From Tritrichomonas musculus (taxonomy: Eukaryota; Parabasalia; Tritrichomonadida; Tritrichomonadidae), in the NCBI GenBank assembly GCA_039105265.1, contig JAPFFF010000014.1, forward strand, positions 2,418,001-2,482,000: DNA of 64,000 nucleotides. The letters are read 5' to 3'. A program made the translations under genes and the position numbers. The stretch's first letter is position 1. Every line of letters begins with the position of its first letter. This document shows positions 1 through 11,083 of this stretch, in pieces. Under the pieces are notes generated by a model. That model ran no database searches, was not told where the DNA came from, and saw nothing but the letters and a program-made list of their open reading frames with translations.

Positions 1-2745
1 AAATGCCATAAATATTTTTGGACGGCCAATCCAAATCGTACTGATTGCGGAGATAGCACATGTGCAGGAGGATATTCTTTTATTCACCCAGACACACCAC
101 CTGAACACAGATTAACATACCTTCAAGCATGGAAAGATTTTGAAAAGTCTCTTACTTCCACAAGAATTCCTCATCATACTGTTCCACGTTACCCTGTTGT
201 CGCAAGATGGAGATCAGATGTCGATTTTGTTGCTGCTGGAATATATTGTTATCAGCCTTTTTGCGTTTCAGGAGAATCAGATCCACCAGAAAATCCACTT
301 ATTCAATGCGAATTTTGCCTTCGTTTCAATGATCTAGATAATATTGGCAAAACTGGCAGACATTATTCAGGATTCAATATGCTTGGTATTCAAGTTTTTA
401 ATCATGCAAACAAAAAGAAAGATCCACAACCACCCTATGGAGAAACAGAAGAGATCTTTTGGAAAGATACATGCATAGAAAACAATTATCGATGGTGTAT
501 TGAAACACTTCATCTCAAAAAAGAAGATATTACTTTTATCGAAGATGTTTGGCAAGGAGGAGGTAATTGCGGAGCATGTATTGAATACTTTTGTGGAGGA
601 CTTGAAATAGGTAATATGGTTTTCACAGAATATGCAGTTTCCCTAAGTGGAGAGTTTACACCAATAGAAACAAAAGTAATTGATGTTGGAATTGGCTTAG
701 AAAGAATACCATGGCTTGTTAATGGCGGTTGGACTTCATATCTTGATGTATTTGATTACATGCTACCTGAACTTGGTGAAAAGCTAGGAGTACCAACAGA
801 TACACCTTATTTCCGTGCATTTTCCAAATATACTGCTTTGTTCGATGTTGATGAGAATGAAAATGTTCAAGCAACTTGGAAACAACTATCTGATGAATTA
901 AATCTCAATGTTCCATCTGACAAAGAGCCATCAAAAACAAAATTACAAGTTTTCAAAGAAGAATTAAATCTTTTCTCTGAACTTGCCATTGTATGTGATC
1001 ATACAAGAACGGTTCTTTTTGCAATTGAAGATGGCGCTTTACCATCCAATGTTGGAGGTTGCAATAACATTAGAAACATTTTAAGACGCGTATTTTCAAT
1101 CATTAAAACACGTGGCTGGCTAGAAAAGTTAGGAGGCGTTGATGGAATAATTGAATTGTTCAAGATGCATGCAAAAGGTCTTTCAGGTTTTGTCAAAGAA
1201 TTCAAGAATTTGAAGTGCCTAGAGACAGTGATTAAATTAGAATATCAACGTTGGGAAACCGGAAAAGTTTCAAGTATTAGAAACTTGCAACAATTACTAA
1301 AAAAGAAGCAAAATAATCTTGATATAAACGACTGGATATTATGCATCGAATCTTTTGGTCTCGATCCAAAAGAAATTTCAGAAATTTCTAAAGCCCCAAT
1401 CCCTGATGATCTTTGGCTTAAATTTGATGAGCACAGATTCAGAACAATGAAATTTTTAAAGCCACCAGAATATAATGTTTCTGGAATTCCACCAACAATT
1501 GAGCATTTTAATGAATCTGCTTATGAACGCGTGTATGAATGGAAAGCTAAAATTGTTGCAAAAATTGAACCAAAAATTATTGTTTGTGATGAAACAATTT
1601 TAAATGCAACACAAGGTGGTCAACAGCATGATGAAGGATCAATTACAATTGATGGTCACGATTACATAATTGAAGACATAGAAAAAGTTACAAATGTTGT
1701 TCTTTTCCATTTAACTGAAGAAGTCCCAGAAAATGTCATTGGTAAAGAATGTATTCAACATGTTGATAAAGAAGTCCGAGAAACTCTTCGTCTCCATCAT
1801 ACCGCCACTCATGTTGTTGCAGCAGCTGCTAGAAAGGTTCTTGGACCTCATGTCTGGCAAAATGGTGCTAAAAAGACGAAATTTGGCGCTCATATTGATC
1901 TTACTCATTTTGAGCTTCCATCATTTGAAACCCTTCTTGAAATTGAAAGAACTGCTAATTTACTAGTTTTTTCAAATGCCAAAGTGCATAAGCAAGTTTT
2001 CACAAGAAAAGAAGCAGAATCAAAATGGGGATTTGTTTTATATCAAGGAGGCGCAATTCCAGGAAATCAAATTCGTGTTGTTGACATCGAAGGAATTGAT
2101 ACAGAAGCCTGTTGTGGAACTCATGTTGATAACTTAAGTGAGATTGGCATTATCAAAATAACAAATGCTAATAAAGTGTCAGATGGTGTCTTTCGAGTTG
2201 AATTCGTCGCAGGAAAACTTGCTCTTCAAAGTAACATTGATGATAAGAAACTCATTCATAATTTGATGTCCCTATATAAAGTTCAACAAAAAGATGTTAA
2301 ATTGAATGCTGAACGCTTCTTCTTAGAAAGAAATGCACTTGATACACAAAATAAAAAACTTGTTAGTGAGAATTTGAGATTGGCAATTGAATTGAGCCTC
2401 CTAAAGAAGACCGATAAAATCCTTGTTAGAAGACTTGACAATGATCCAACAATTTATATCAAAGGAATTGAACAGTACATTTTGCCAATTGCTGATAAAT
2501 TTGAAGGGAAAAATATAATTGTCATTGGAAATGGCTTCTTTTATGGACTGGTTCAATCTGATTTGGTTCCTAAACTTGAAGATTCACTCAAAAATCTCAA
2601 AGAAAAAGGTCAAATAAAATCACCGAAGAATGCAAAATCCAAAATTCATAATGTAATTGGCTTTGGATACCTAAATGTTCAAGACGAAAAAGCAATTAAA
2701 TCAGTTCAAGAAATTCTCTTATCACATGGTTTTATAGAAGAGTAA
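1..2745 (+). CDS. Alanyl-tRNA synthetase, archaeal type (5' end outside window)
   Basis: Charges tRNA-Ala with alanine in cytosolic translation and clears mischarged Ser/Gly-tRNA-Ala. The frame is open from base 1, so the start lies to the left; 914 residues are visible and roughly 50 N-terminal residues are probably missing. The visible N-terminus has the KCHKYFWT segment and cysteine pattern of archaeal-type AlaRS, then RYPVVARW, GKTGRHY and a class II motif 3 (GIGLER, about 690-710). The C-terminal half holds the editing domain: HHTATH (1795-1812) and the zinc-binding CCGTH (2110-2124). The organisation resembles archaeal rather than bacterial or standard eukaryotic AlaRS, which I infer from the N-terminal zinc-like segment and the motif context. 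No frame damage is seen. The next gene follows on the same strand after about 190 bp. Confidence 0.93.
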   Translation, partial: KCHKYFWTANPNRTDCGDSTCAGGYSFIHPDTPPEHRLTYLQAWKDFEKSLTSTRIPHHTVPRYPVVARWRSDVDFVAAGIYCYQPFCVSGESDPPENPLIQCEFCLRFNDLDNIGKTGRHYSGFNMLGIQVFNHANKKKDPQPPYGETEEIFWKDTCIENNYRWCIETLHLKKEDITFIEDVWQGGGNCGACIEYFCGGLEIGNMVFTEYAVSLSGEFTPIETKVIDVGIGLERIPWLVNGGWTSYLDVFDYMLPELGEKLGVPTDTPYFRAFSKYTALFDVDENENVQATWKQLSDELNLNVPSDKEPSKTKLQVFKEELNLFSELAIVCDHTRTVLFAIEDGALPSNVGGCNNIRNILRRVFSIIKTRGWLEKLGGVDGIIELFKMHAKGLSGFVKEFKNLKCLETVIKLEYQRWETGKVSSIRNLQQLLKKKQNNLDINDWILCIESFGLDPKEISEISKAPIPDDLWLKFDEHRFRTMKFLKPPEYNVSGIPPTIEHFNESAYERVYEWKAKIVAKIEPKIIVCDETILNATQGGQQHDEGSITIDGHDYIIEDIEKVTNVVLFHLTEEVPENVIGKECIQHVDKEVRETLRLHHTATHVVAAAARKVLGPHVWQNGAKKTKFGAHIDLTHFELPSFETLLEIERTANLLVFSNAKVHKQVFTRKEAESKWGFVLYQGGAIPGNQIRVVDIEGIDTEACCGTHVDNLSEIGIIKITNANKVSDGVFRVEFVAGKLALQSNIDDKKLIHNLMSLYKVQQKDVKLNAERFFLERNALDTQNKKLVSENLRLAIELSLLKKTDKILVRRLDNDPTIYIKGIEQYILPIADKFEGKNIIVIGNGFFYGLVQSDLVPKLEDSLKNLKEKGQIKSPKNAKSKIHNVIGFGYLNVQDEKAIKSVQEILLSHGFIEE

Positions 2746-2939
2746 ACTTTAACCTTTTAACATTCATTTGAATAAACATCATAAATATATATTTTTGTAG
2801 TTTATTATTATTATTGGAACAATAGTTTCATTGATATTTTTAATCGTTATAGTCAAATAATCCACCAAAACCTAAATTTTCTTTCAATTAATTGAATTAT
2901 TATCAGCTTTTTCAATTTATAAATAGTTCCAATAAATTT

Positions 2940-5903
2940 ATGTTATTTATATTTTTCTGCTTTTTCAAACTCTCGCTACAATATGATATAGTAAATCCAG
3001 AATCTACATTTTGTATTTGCCAAAATAGCAAAACAATAAATTGCCAAAACGTTTGTCAGAATTTAAAACAATTAAAATTTACTCAAAAATCGATAAAAAA
3101 GTCATTAAAATTAACAAAACATTCTCCTATTACTTTTCTTATTTTCGGAACAGAAGAAATCCAACCTGATTTTAATTTAACATTATTTGAAAATCGTTCT
3201 TTTACTATAATTTCCCCTAGTCAAAATGAAAGCATTATTTTATTTCCAGGAGAAGCTAATGCAGGCATCACACATTCATTTATAGATACAAAAATTAAAT
3301 TAAAAAGTGGTGTCTTTAACTTTTACAAACTACGTCTCATTCATAGCGAAATCAATCCATATTCAGACAAAAATACGTGTGAAATCGAAGAAGACTATTT
3401 AGATTTTGATTATTATTCATTAAATGCAATATCAGAACGTATTTATTTACGGCCACCTACCAGTGGAGTAAAGCTATTTTGCCAGCAATATGTCAAGCAG
3501 ATTCAATTTTTAAACGATCAAAAAATTGTTTTTGGCAATGATACATCTAATTTCATAGATTTTTCTCAAATAGAACGAAATGGGAACACCACAATTATTC
3601 TTAATAGTAATGAAATCACATTTACGTTTTCACAATTACCAACAACCACCGATTTTTTCCCAAAAATCACTTTTTTTCTCAAAAGAAGCACAAAAATTTT
3701 CATTGATGAAGAACAATTTCCCGATGAAGTCATGGAACTGCAGAAATACATAACGATTGAGCATTCAGATCGGACAATCTACATTGAGTCACGTCCAGGA
3801 ACGAATCCGCCTCAGTTCCATCTTGTTGGCAGCGGAAAAGCGCTTTACAACAACAAGGAAATCAAGTTTTCATCGTCATATTGTTTGTGTGAGGACGATA
3901 GCTGTCAGAAAATTTGTGGGAGCCAAGAAATAGTCAAGTTCGATGAAATTGACACAACCGTTGTTGGCAATTCAATTCCATCATTAACGTACTGTATTTC
4001 AGGGACAACCGATCAAAAAATGCCAACTTTTGACTTCGAACATTTTTCAAAGAAAAATTTGTCAATTGTTGGAACGTCAAAAGAGCAGCACATCAACGTG
4101 ACAGGTGACACTGCAGATGATTCAGGCCATTACAAACTTTCCGGCATCATATTGCATTCAAACAGAAATTTGCACTTTAATGATATCACTTTTTCAAAGG
4201 TTTATTTTCGGTTTGATAGAAAAAGTGAAGAAGCTCAGAAATATTTTTTGAAGGCAAATCGTTTGAATATCGATTTCACAACGCTTTCCAATTTGTGGGA
4301 TCAGAAAATTGAATTGATTCCCCCTTCAAAAGGCATCGGCGTTCACACGACCAACATTATTAAGGAAGAGGTCAAAATTGTGGTTCTATCGTCGACGGTT
4401 ATATCCATTCAAAACATAAATGTGTCGGTTGCCGAGCAATCAGATATAACGGTTTATTGTGATGGAGCCGTTAACTTTTTGATTGATTCCAAAATATCAA
4501 CGAATTTGTCAAATTTCCCGAAAATTAAAATTTTCGCAGAAGGCGACATAAACACAGTCAATTTTGCCGGATTTTGGCCAAAAGAACTCTCTGATATTTC
4601 GGCCAAATTAACCGTTATTCATGGCGAAAATCCACTCTACGTGCAAGGTGATTTTGATGGGACCAAATATAAATTCAATCCACCGATAATTGACCATGAA
4701 GGAATTGGCCCGATCTTCTTCAACGGCGTCCTTTCGAACTACAAAGATTCGTTCTGCGTTTGCGAGGGACCAGATTGCAGCGATATTTGTGAGGACGAAA
4801 GTTTGATAAACTTTTCAACAAAGTCGATTTCATCGACGGTTTTTTACAACCCAACGAGAACGATAGAATACACAATCAAAAACAGTGATTCAAAAAGTTA
4901 TCCTGTTTTTGATTTGAATGATTTCGTGTTCAAATCATTCATCATTCAAAGTGAAAATAAACGGTCAACTATTGGAATTTTGCCATCAAAAAACCGTCCT
5001 GATTCATCAATTTCCCACTTTTTCAAAAATGTCAAAATTGTCCTAATTGAAAATTTTGAATACCAATTTGGTCAATTGGAACTTGAAACGGTTTCTTTTT
5101 CAAAATTGTCAAAAAGTTTTGATAAGGCAAAAATTATTCAATCTGGAATGATCGTTGACTTCACCAGTATTGAATCACTTCAAAGCAACCAACTTTTGAC
5201 ACCATGCCATTTGTTTCAAACCGTTAACGGCGGAATTAAATTGAATAAAATTGAAATAAAGAAAAATAACAAAATTCTTCTCTGCAGTTCTGATTCATGT
5301 GTCAAAATTGATGTTGAAAATATTCGTGAGTCTGTTCCAACATTCAATACTTTATACGGATCAAGTGAGAGGCGACCGTTTATTTTCATTTTACCCATGA
5401 AATCGAGCGATATTCCGAAGATTCAGCTTGACGTGAGTCAAGTTGAGAATGGGAATTCGTACATTGAATTTGAGAGCATTGAATTTTCAAATGAAAATCA
5501 CGTTTTAGCCGATAAAATAACGGTTATTCATGGATTGAATAATATTCACATTATGACACCTTACGAAGATGGAAAGTTCATCGGGGAACCGCCTCATATT
5601 TCACTTGTAGGAGAGGCTGATTACTACATTAACGAAGTTAAGCAAGTTTCGGTTTACGTGGCTCCTGACCACATGACGATAGAAAATGATGACGATAGAG
5701 TTTCTCACAAAACATCAAATGCGATTGCTTTTGTCGGGTTCACTGCTTTTGGCCTGTTCATTTTGTGCTTTATCATCTATAAAAAGAAAAATAAAAAAAT
5801 TCATGAAGTCATTCCAGCAATGACGATGGTCGAGATACACGATAAAGAAGACGATCAGCTTTCATCATTCATTGATTTGGAAGATGAACAATTCGAAACT
5901 TAA
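2940..5903 (+). CDS. Three-module single-pass surface protein (unknown family)
   Basis: Predicted type I membrane protein of 987 residues. The open frame reaches 2892 only through a TTG; the ATG at 2940 places a hydrophobic signal peptide (MLFIFFCFFKL) exactly at the N-terminus, so I chose it. The ectodomain is three repeated modules of about 310-330 residues. Each opens with a cysteine cluster (FCIC..C..C, then YCLCEDDSCQKIC, then FCVCEGPDCSDIC) and ends with a segment like TVIHG...PPxI..xG. Near the C-terminus a membrane helix (AIAFVGFTAFGLFILCFII) is followed by a basic stop-transfer KKKNKK and a short acidic tail of about 40 residues, probably cytoplasmic. I do not recognise the module family. 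A 0.3-kb piece of module 3 is copied at 10564-10867. Confidence 0.8.
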   Translation: MLFIFFCFFKLSLQYDIVNPESTFCICQNSKTINCQNVCQNLKQLKFTQKSIKKSLKLTKHSPITFLIFGTEEIQPDFNLTLFENRSFTIISPSQNESIILFPGEANAGITHSFIDTKIKLKSGVFNFYKLRLIHSEINPYSDKNTCEIEEDYLDFDYYSLNAISERIYLRPPTSGVKLFCQQYVKQIQFLNDQKIVFGNDTSNFIDFSQIERNGNTTIILNSNEITFTFSQLPTTTDFFPKITFFLKRSTKIFIDEEQFPDEVMELQKYITIEHSDRTIYIESRPGTNPPQFHLVGSGKALYNNKEIKFSSSYCLCEDDSCQKICGSQEIVKFDEIDTTVVGNSIPSLTYCISGTTDQKMPTFDFEHFSKKNLSIVGTSKEQHINVTGDTADDSGHYKLSGIILHSNRNLHFNDITFSKVYFRFDRKSEEAQKYFLKANRLNIDFTTLSNLWDQKIELIPPSKGIGVHTTNIIKEEVKIVVLSSTVISIQNINVSVAEQSDITVYCDGAVNFLIDSKISTNLSNFPKIKIFAEGDINTVNFAGFWPKELSDISAKLTVIHGENPLYVQGDFDGTKYKFNPPIIDHEGIGPIFFNGVLSNYKDSFCVCEGPDCSDICEDESLINFSTKSISSTVFYNPTRTIEYTIKNSDSKSYPVFDLNDFVFKSFIIQSENKRSTIGILPSKNRPDSSISHFFKNVKIVLIENFEYQFGQLELETVSFSKLSKSFDKAKIIQSGMIVDFTSIESLQSNQLLTPCHLFQTVNGGIKLNKIEIKKNNKILLCSSDSCVKIDVENIRESVPTFNTLYGSSERRPFIFILPMKSSDIPKIQLDVSQVENGNSYIEFESIEFSNENHVLADKITVIHGLNNIHIMTPYEDGKFIGEPPHISLVGEADYYINEVKQVSVYVAPDHMTIENDDDRVSHKTSNAIAFVGFTAFGLFILCFIIYKKKNKKIHEVIPAMTMVEIHDKEDDQLSSFIDLEDEQFET

Positions 5904-5993
5904 TAATATTACTATTTGTTTATAAAAAGATATATATATTTTATACAAATAATTTATAATATTTATTTATACTAATTAACATTTTTATTATTA

Positions 5994-8725
5994 TTATTTT
6001 CTTTTGGCAAGAGACAGATAATAACGAGCCATTTCTTTGTTAACAAACACGCCTTCTCCTTTTTTCAACATTTTGGCATAACATCTCATTGCATCTTTAT
6101 TTCCTCCATCGGCTGCATTTCTCATATAATTTGCAGCATCTCCCAAGCTTTTGCTAACTCCTTTGCCTTTCTTGAGTATTTTCCCATAATAGTACATTGC
6201 ATCGATATTTCCTTTTGATGCTGATCTGAAAAAATAATCTGCAGCTAAATACAAATCTTTTTTGATTCCTTTACCATTTTTAAGCATTAAACCATAATTT
6301 AACATCCCTTCTATATTTCCTTTGTCTGCTGAATTTTTGAAATAATAGGAAGCCATGGCATGATTTCTTTTTACGCCAATTCCATTTTTCAGCATTGTTC
6401 CATATTTTAGCATTGCTTCATGATTTCCTTTGTTTGCACTTTTCTCATAAAAATAAGCAGCTTCTTTTTTGTTTATTTCTGTTCCTTCACCGTTATATAA
6501 CATATTTGCATAATGAAACATTGCTTCTTCATTCCCTTTTTCAGCAGACTTTTTATAATAATGATAAGCTTCTTCTTTGTAATGATAAAGGCTCTGATCT
6601 TCCATTATCATATTGGCATATATAAGCATAGATTTTACATTTCCTTTGTCTGCAGATTTCTTGAAATATTGAGCAGCCCCTCTTTTGTTAATTGAAATGC
6701 CTTCTCCTTTTAATAGCATGTTGGCATATATTACTATTGCGTTTTTATTTCCAAAATCAGCCAAAATTTTATAATAGTGTGCTGCATGTGTTTTGTTAAC
6801 TGCAATGCCAATTCCTTTGTACACCATTTTAGCATAATACATCATTGCATCTTTATTGTTCTCATCTGCTGCCTTTTTGAAATATTCAGCTGCTTTCTCC
6901 ATATTTGGCTCAACACCATCACCTTTGTATAAAAGAAGAGCATAATTATACATGGCATCAGAGTCTCCTTTATCTGCTGATTGTTTAAAATAGTTTAAGG
7001 CTTCTTGTATGTTAGAACATCCACCTTCACCTTTCTTTCTCATATCAGCATATTTGAACATTGATTTTACATGGCCTTTATCAGCTGCCTTCACTTTTAT
7101 TTGTTTGAAAAAACGGAGAGCTTCACTTTTATTTGTTTGAACGTAAAATCCAGTTCTAAGTACTATTGCAAAATAATACATTCCATCAATATTTCCTTTT
7201 CGTGCTGCTTTTTTAAAGAAATTAACAGATCTTTTCTTTTCTTCTTGATTTCTGCTATTATATAAATATTTACCGTATAAGTACATAGCTTCATCATTCT
7301 CTTTATTGGCAGACATTTCTAAATAACGATTTGATTGATATGAGTCCGACTTTTTAATTAATAATGCATATTGAAGCATTCCTTCTGAATTTCCTCTATC
7401 AGCAGACATTTTATAATAATAAGCGGCTTCCAGTAGATTTTTTCCCACTCCTTCACCATTAACTAGCATTTGTGCATAATTATTCATTGCATCTGTGTTG
7501 CCACCATCTGCACTCATTTTAAAATAATATGCTGCTCTACTTATATTGGCTTCAATTCCTTCACCATTCTTTCTCATGAGTGCATAATAGTATAAAGCAT
7601 CTGCATTACCGTCATCTGCACATTTTTTAAAATAATAAATTGAACTATATAAATCAATTTCAACACCTTCACCGTTTCTAAGAATTAATGCATATTGGAA
7701 CATTGCCTCTTTATTTCCATTTTCAGCAGATTTCTTTAATTATTGAGCAGCTTGAAACAAATTCTTTTTTACACCTTTGCCATTTTTCAACATCAATGCA
7801 TATTGAAGCATTGAATCAATATTTCCTTCATCTGCTTCTTTTTTGATATCATTTGCACATTTTGTTTTCTCAGGAGAACCAATTTTTACATTTAAAATGC
7901 GAAGATATTTATTTAAATCTTCATTGTTAACTTTCATTACATTTCTAAACCACTCTTCCCTGACTATTTCTACTATTTCATCAAAAGTTGGACGTTTTTC
8001 GGGATCAGCTGAACAACATTTAGCTATAAAATTTCTTAAGTTTGTATTAGAAATCATTGACATGTTTGGAGGATTTCCGTTTGTTGATCTAGGTGAAACG
8101 CCAGTAACAAGTTCGTAGACAATTAATGAAAAAGAATACACATCGACTTTAAAAGTATAAGGTTTTCCTTTAAAAATTTCTGGTGCCATGTATAGGCGTG
8201 TACCAATTATAGTATTGAAGAAATACTTAATGATTCTGATATTTTTGATATGCCAAAATCACAAATATATGGATAATAATTATCATCGATTAAAATGTTG
8301 TCAGGTTTCAAATCTCGATGCATAATTGCTTGAGAATGAAGATAACGCATACCTTCTGCAATTCCATATATTATAATATATTTTTTTGAAAAAGAAAAAG
8401 ATTTGTTATTTTTCAATACATTTCTAAGAGATCCTTTGGACATATATTTGGTTATTATCGTAGGAAAGTGATCATTGTTGAATCCATTTATATTAAATCC
8501 ATAAAAGGATAAAATTGCTGGATGTTTGACTTTTAAGTAGGCTTCTAGTTCTTGAAAAAAAGATCTTTGTTGTTCATTTTTTTCATATTTCAATATTGAT
8601 ATTTTTGCAGCATATAGCTTTTGTGTTTTTTGGTGTTTAACCAGTTGAACTTCTCCAAAGCCACCTTTGCCCAGCCGTTTAAGAATAGTGAATTGGTTCA
8701 AGTCAACAATAAAATCATGAATCAT
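5994..8725 (-). pseudogene. Broken TKL-like kinase with C-terminal Sel1 repeats
   Basis: This reads as one former gene, transcribed leftward from ATG 8725. The N-terminal part is a kinase domain: glycine loop GKGGFGEV, catalytic lysine in AAKIS, HRDLKPDN and DFGISK. The frame then shifts by one base near 8205-8215, just before the APE segment (MAPEIF), and continues to about 7740. There an in-frame TAA replaces the conserved Tyr of a Sel1 repeat (AAQ-stop-LKKSAENGN). The rest (5994-7739) is in the same frame and carries about 15 Sel1 repeats of about 36 residues. Sel1 repeats form alpha-alpha scaffolds. An intact gene of the same architecture lies at 40900-43074. Two separate lesions suggest a pseudogene; sequencing error cannot be excluded because the rest stays open. 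Confidence 0.75.
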
Positions 8726-8749
8726 TAATAAAAATAATAAAAATGCCAA

Positions 8750-9598
8750 AATTTTATATTCAAATCGTAATCGATATTTAAAAGGGCATAAAAATGTAAT
8801 AACAGAAAATTTAACTTTTTTTAAAAAAAAGAAAGATAATGCTACACTAAAATTAAAATATATTATTTAATATGATGCCAAAAATATTTATAATTTGAAT
8901 TAATTAATTCAAATAATGAGGAGCAGACATTCAATTTTTTTTTTTGAATTGATGATATCATTTCACTATAATTTTTAAATGAACTTATTTGCCCCATGAC
9001 ATGAAAAAAACTTTCATTTTTAATATGAATCCTTGTTTAATTTCCCCTGGGGAAGGAGGAAAATTAAAAGGGCCTTTTTTTTTTTAAAAAATTGAAATGG
9101 TACCATAAGAAAAAAAGTCTGGTTTTCAAGGAGTACAAATCTATTACTAATATAATAATCCAGCACTTTGCAATAAATATCATGGGTAATTCATGTTTTT
9201 TTCTATATTTAAAAAATTAAACGATAGAAATAGAATTTTTTTTCAAAAAGTTGTTGTCAATAGGTAAAAAAAACTTTTTTTACCAATCGACAAACACGAT
9301 AGGACTTTTTATGCAGAAAAATGGTCCATCTTTACCAATCGATAAAAAAACAATTTGATAATTTTATAAAAAAATATTTAGTTTTTGGTTAACAAAATCT
9401 ATCTTTTATTTGAAAAATCGGCAACTTCCTTTCAAAATTATAGAAAAAAAAAATTATCAAAGAATATTCATAATTTTGAAAAGAAATATTTGTTTTCACA
9501 AATTATTCCTCATCTTACCCCAGCCCCTAGGTCTCAGTGCCAGCTAGAGCGTGCTTAGATGATGTAAAAAATTATGTAAAAATGGAAATAATTTCTGG

Positions 9599-9631
<33 letters not shown>

Positions 9632-9692
9632 TTTTGAGAGGCGGATCCCGATTTATTTAGATAAAAATCTTCTAAATTTTCCATTTAAGTTC
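8750..9692. other. Non-coding AT-rich spacer
   Basis: No convincing gene. It contains homopolymer runs (T/A near 9069-9090; 32 A at 9599-9630) and an imperfect inverted repeat around 9251-9292 whose arms read GGTAAAAAAA and TTTTTTTACC. The motif TACCAATCGA recurs twice near 9280 and 9340. The open frame that starts at 9537 runs through the A32 tract as a lysine run, and I regard that upstream part as non-coding. Confidence 0.5.
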
Positions 9693-10058
9693 ATGGCATA
9701 TAGAGGAGAAATGAGTGTGCTGAATAGAGTATTATATGATTCTACAGTAGCTTTAAAAAAACTTCAAAAAGATGGAATAAATTGTTCTGAAAATGTTCAA
9801 CAATTTAAAGAAAAAATTGGTGAATTGATTCAGATTCTGGAAAAAGAAAAACAAAACGATAGAAATGGAAGAATTGGCTGTCATGCAGCCCAATTGACAG
9901 ACTTACAAATTTTAGTTGATGAATTAATTGATTATAACCAAAATCCGACAATTCAAAAGGCTGAATATTTGAGAGGTTTAGCTTTAACAGATGGAACTAT
10001 AACAGAATTTGTTAAAACAGAAATGAATAAGCAGAAAGATCCACAATTTAGATTTTGA
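9693..10058 (+). CDS. Small unrecognised protein, 121 residues
   Basis: I do not recognise this protein. The frame is open from 9537, but its first 50 codons are dominated by a poly-lysine run encoded by a 32-base A tract, so I take ATG 9693 (MAYRGEMSVLNR) as the start; ATG 9711 is an alternative. The sequence is hydrophilic, probably helical, with a likely coiled coil in the centre (KIGELIQILEKEKQ) and no membrane segment or signal peptide. Composition and codon use look like real coding sequence. It stands alone between non-coding stretches. Confidence 0.45.
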   Translation: MAYRGEMSVLNRVLYDSTVALKKLQKDGINCSENVQQFKEKIGELIQILEKEKQNDRNGRIGCHAAQLTDLQILVDELIDYNQNPTIQKAEYLRGLALTDGTITEFVKTEMNKQKDPQFRF

Positions 10059-10563
10059 TATCTTTCAATATTCGTTAATTTCTTTTTTGATAGATTGATT
10101 TAACTTGCTTCTCAACATCCACTAATTTGCACATAAATTCTATAAAAAATATATAAAAAGATTTATTAAATAAATTATTTTCTCAACTTTAAATTGATTT
10201 TAAGCATTTGCATGCTTGACCTTTAGAAATGTTTGTGTTTAAAATAGCTAAAAGAGACGTGGCTGGGTGGGATAATGACGGAAGTATTCTTTTCATTATC
10301 TGTAAATGTAAATAGCTGCAGTTAAATCTTAATGTTTCTAAATAATTTAGAGAATTGTCATAAAAAAATTGATTTTAATAATAATTTTTTTTTTTAAATT
10401 AAAATATTGAATATCAATAATATAAATTATATGAGAATATTGCTTATTGCATTGAATCATATTTAATGAGTAAACGATTAATACCTTGGTGATAATGGAT
10501 ATGCTGTGGCTAAGATTAGGCCTAGATAATCGAGAATCATATGTAAAAAAGTGATATTTTTGA
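10059..10563. other. Spacer with no recognised gene
   Basis: No supported gene. A short comparatively GC-rich patch (about 10251-10295) stands out from the AT-rich background but does not fold into a tRNA that I can recognise. Confidence 0.4.
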
Positions 10564-10867
10564 TATCAACAAAGTCGATTTCATCGACGGTTTTTTACAA
10601 CCCAACGAGAACGATAGAATACACAATCAAAAACAGTGATTCAAAAAGTTATCCTGTTTTTGATTTGAATGATTTCGTGTTCAAATCATTCATCATTCAA
10701 AGTGAAAATAAACGGTCAACTATTGGAATTATGCCATCAAAAAACCGTTCTGATTCATCAATTTCCCACTTTTTCAAAAATGTCAAAATTGTCCTAATTG
10801 AAAATTTTGAATACCAATTTGGTCAATTGGAACTTGAAACGGTTTCTTTTTCAAGATTGTCAAAAAG
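10564..10867 (+). pseudogene. Partial copy of the 3-module surface-protein gene
   Basis: About 304 bp match the third module of the surface-protein gene (about 4817-5120) with only three differences seen by eye: T to A in the GGAATT(T/A)TGCC context, C to T in CCGT(C/T)CTG, and A to G in TCAA(A/G)ATTG. The copy begins abruptly at TCAACAAAGTC and ends abruptly at TCAAAAAG, immediately followed by a T15-A26 tract. It lacks the signal peptide, cysteine cluster and membrane helix, so it cannot make a functional surface protein. The high identity implies a very recent copy. Confidence 0.85.

Positions 10868-10908
<41 letters not shown>
10868..10908. repeat. T15-A26 foldback homopolymer tract
   Basis: Fifteen T followed directly by 26 A, a self-complementary homopolymer at the exact right end of the duplicated surface-protein fragment. 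Similar tracts occur at 14331-14357, 14371-14394 and 52050-52100. Confidence 0.9.
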
Positions 10909-10909
<1 letters not shown>

Positions 10910-11083
10910 AACATTGAAAGAATGTGGGAAAATTTATGCTTTAAAAAGGAAAATTTCTTTTATTTTAATGAAAAATAGAAGAAAAAAGTGCTTTTTTTTA
11001 TATTTTAAGATGAGTTTGCTGATGTTAATTAATCAATGAGGACTAGGCAATCATTCATTGTATAAACTCCCTAAAAGATCAAA

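Noticed and set aside
5994-8725. Intron explaining the kinase-Sel1 interruptions
   Set aside because: The homology is continuous across both interruptions with no extra sequence to remove.
10251-10295. GC-richer patch as a tRNA or snRNA gene
   Set aside because: No cloverleaf or known snRNA motif could be drawn.
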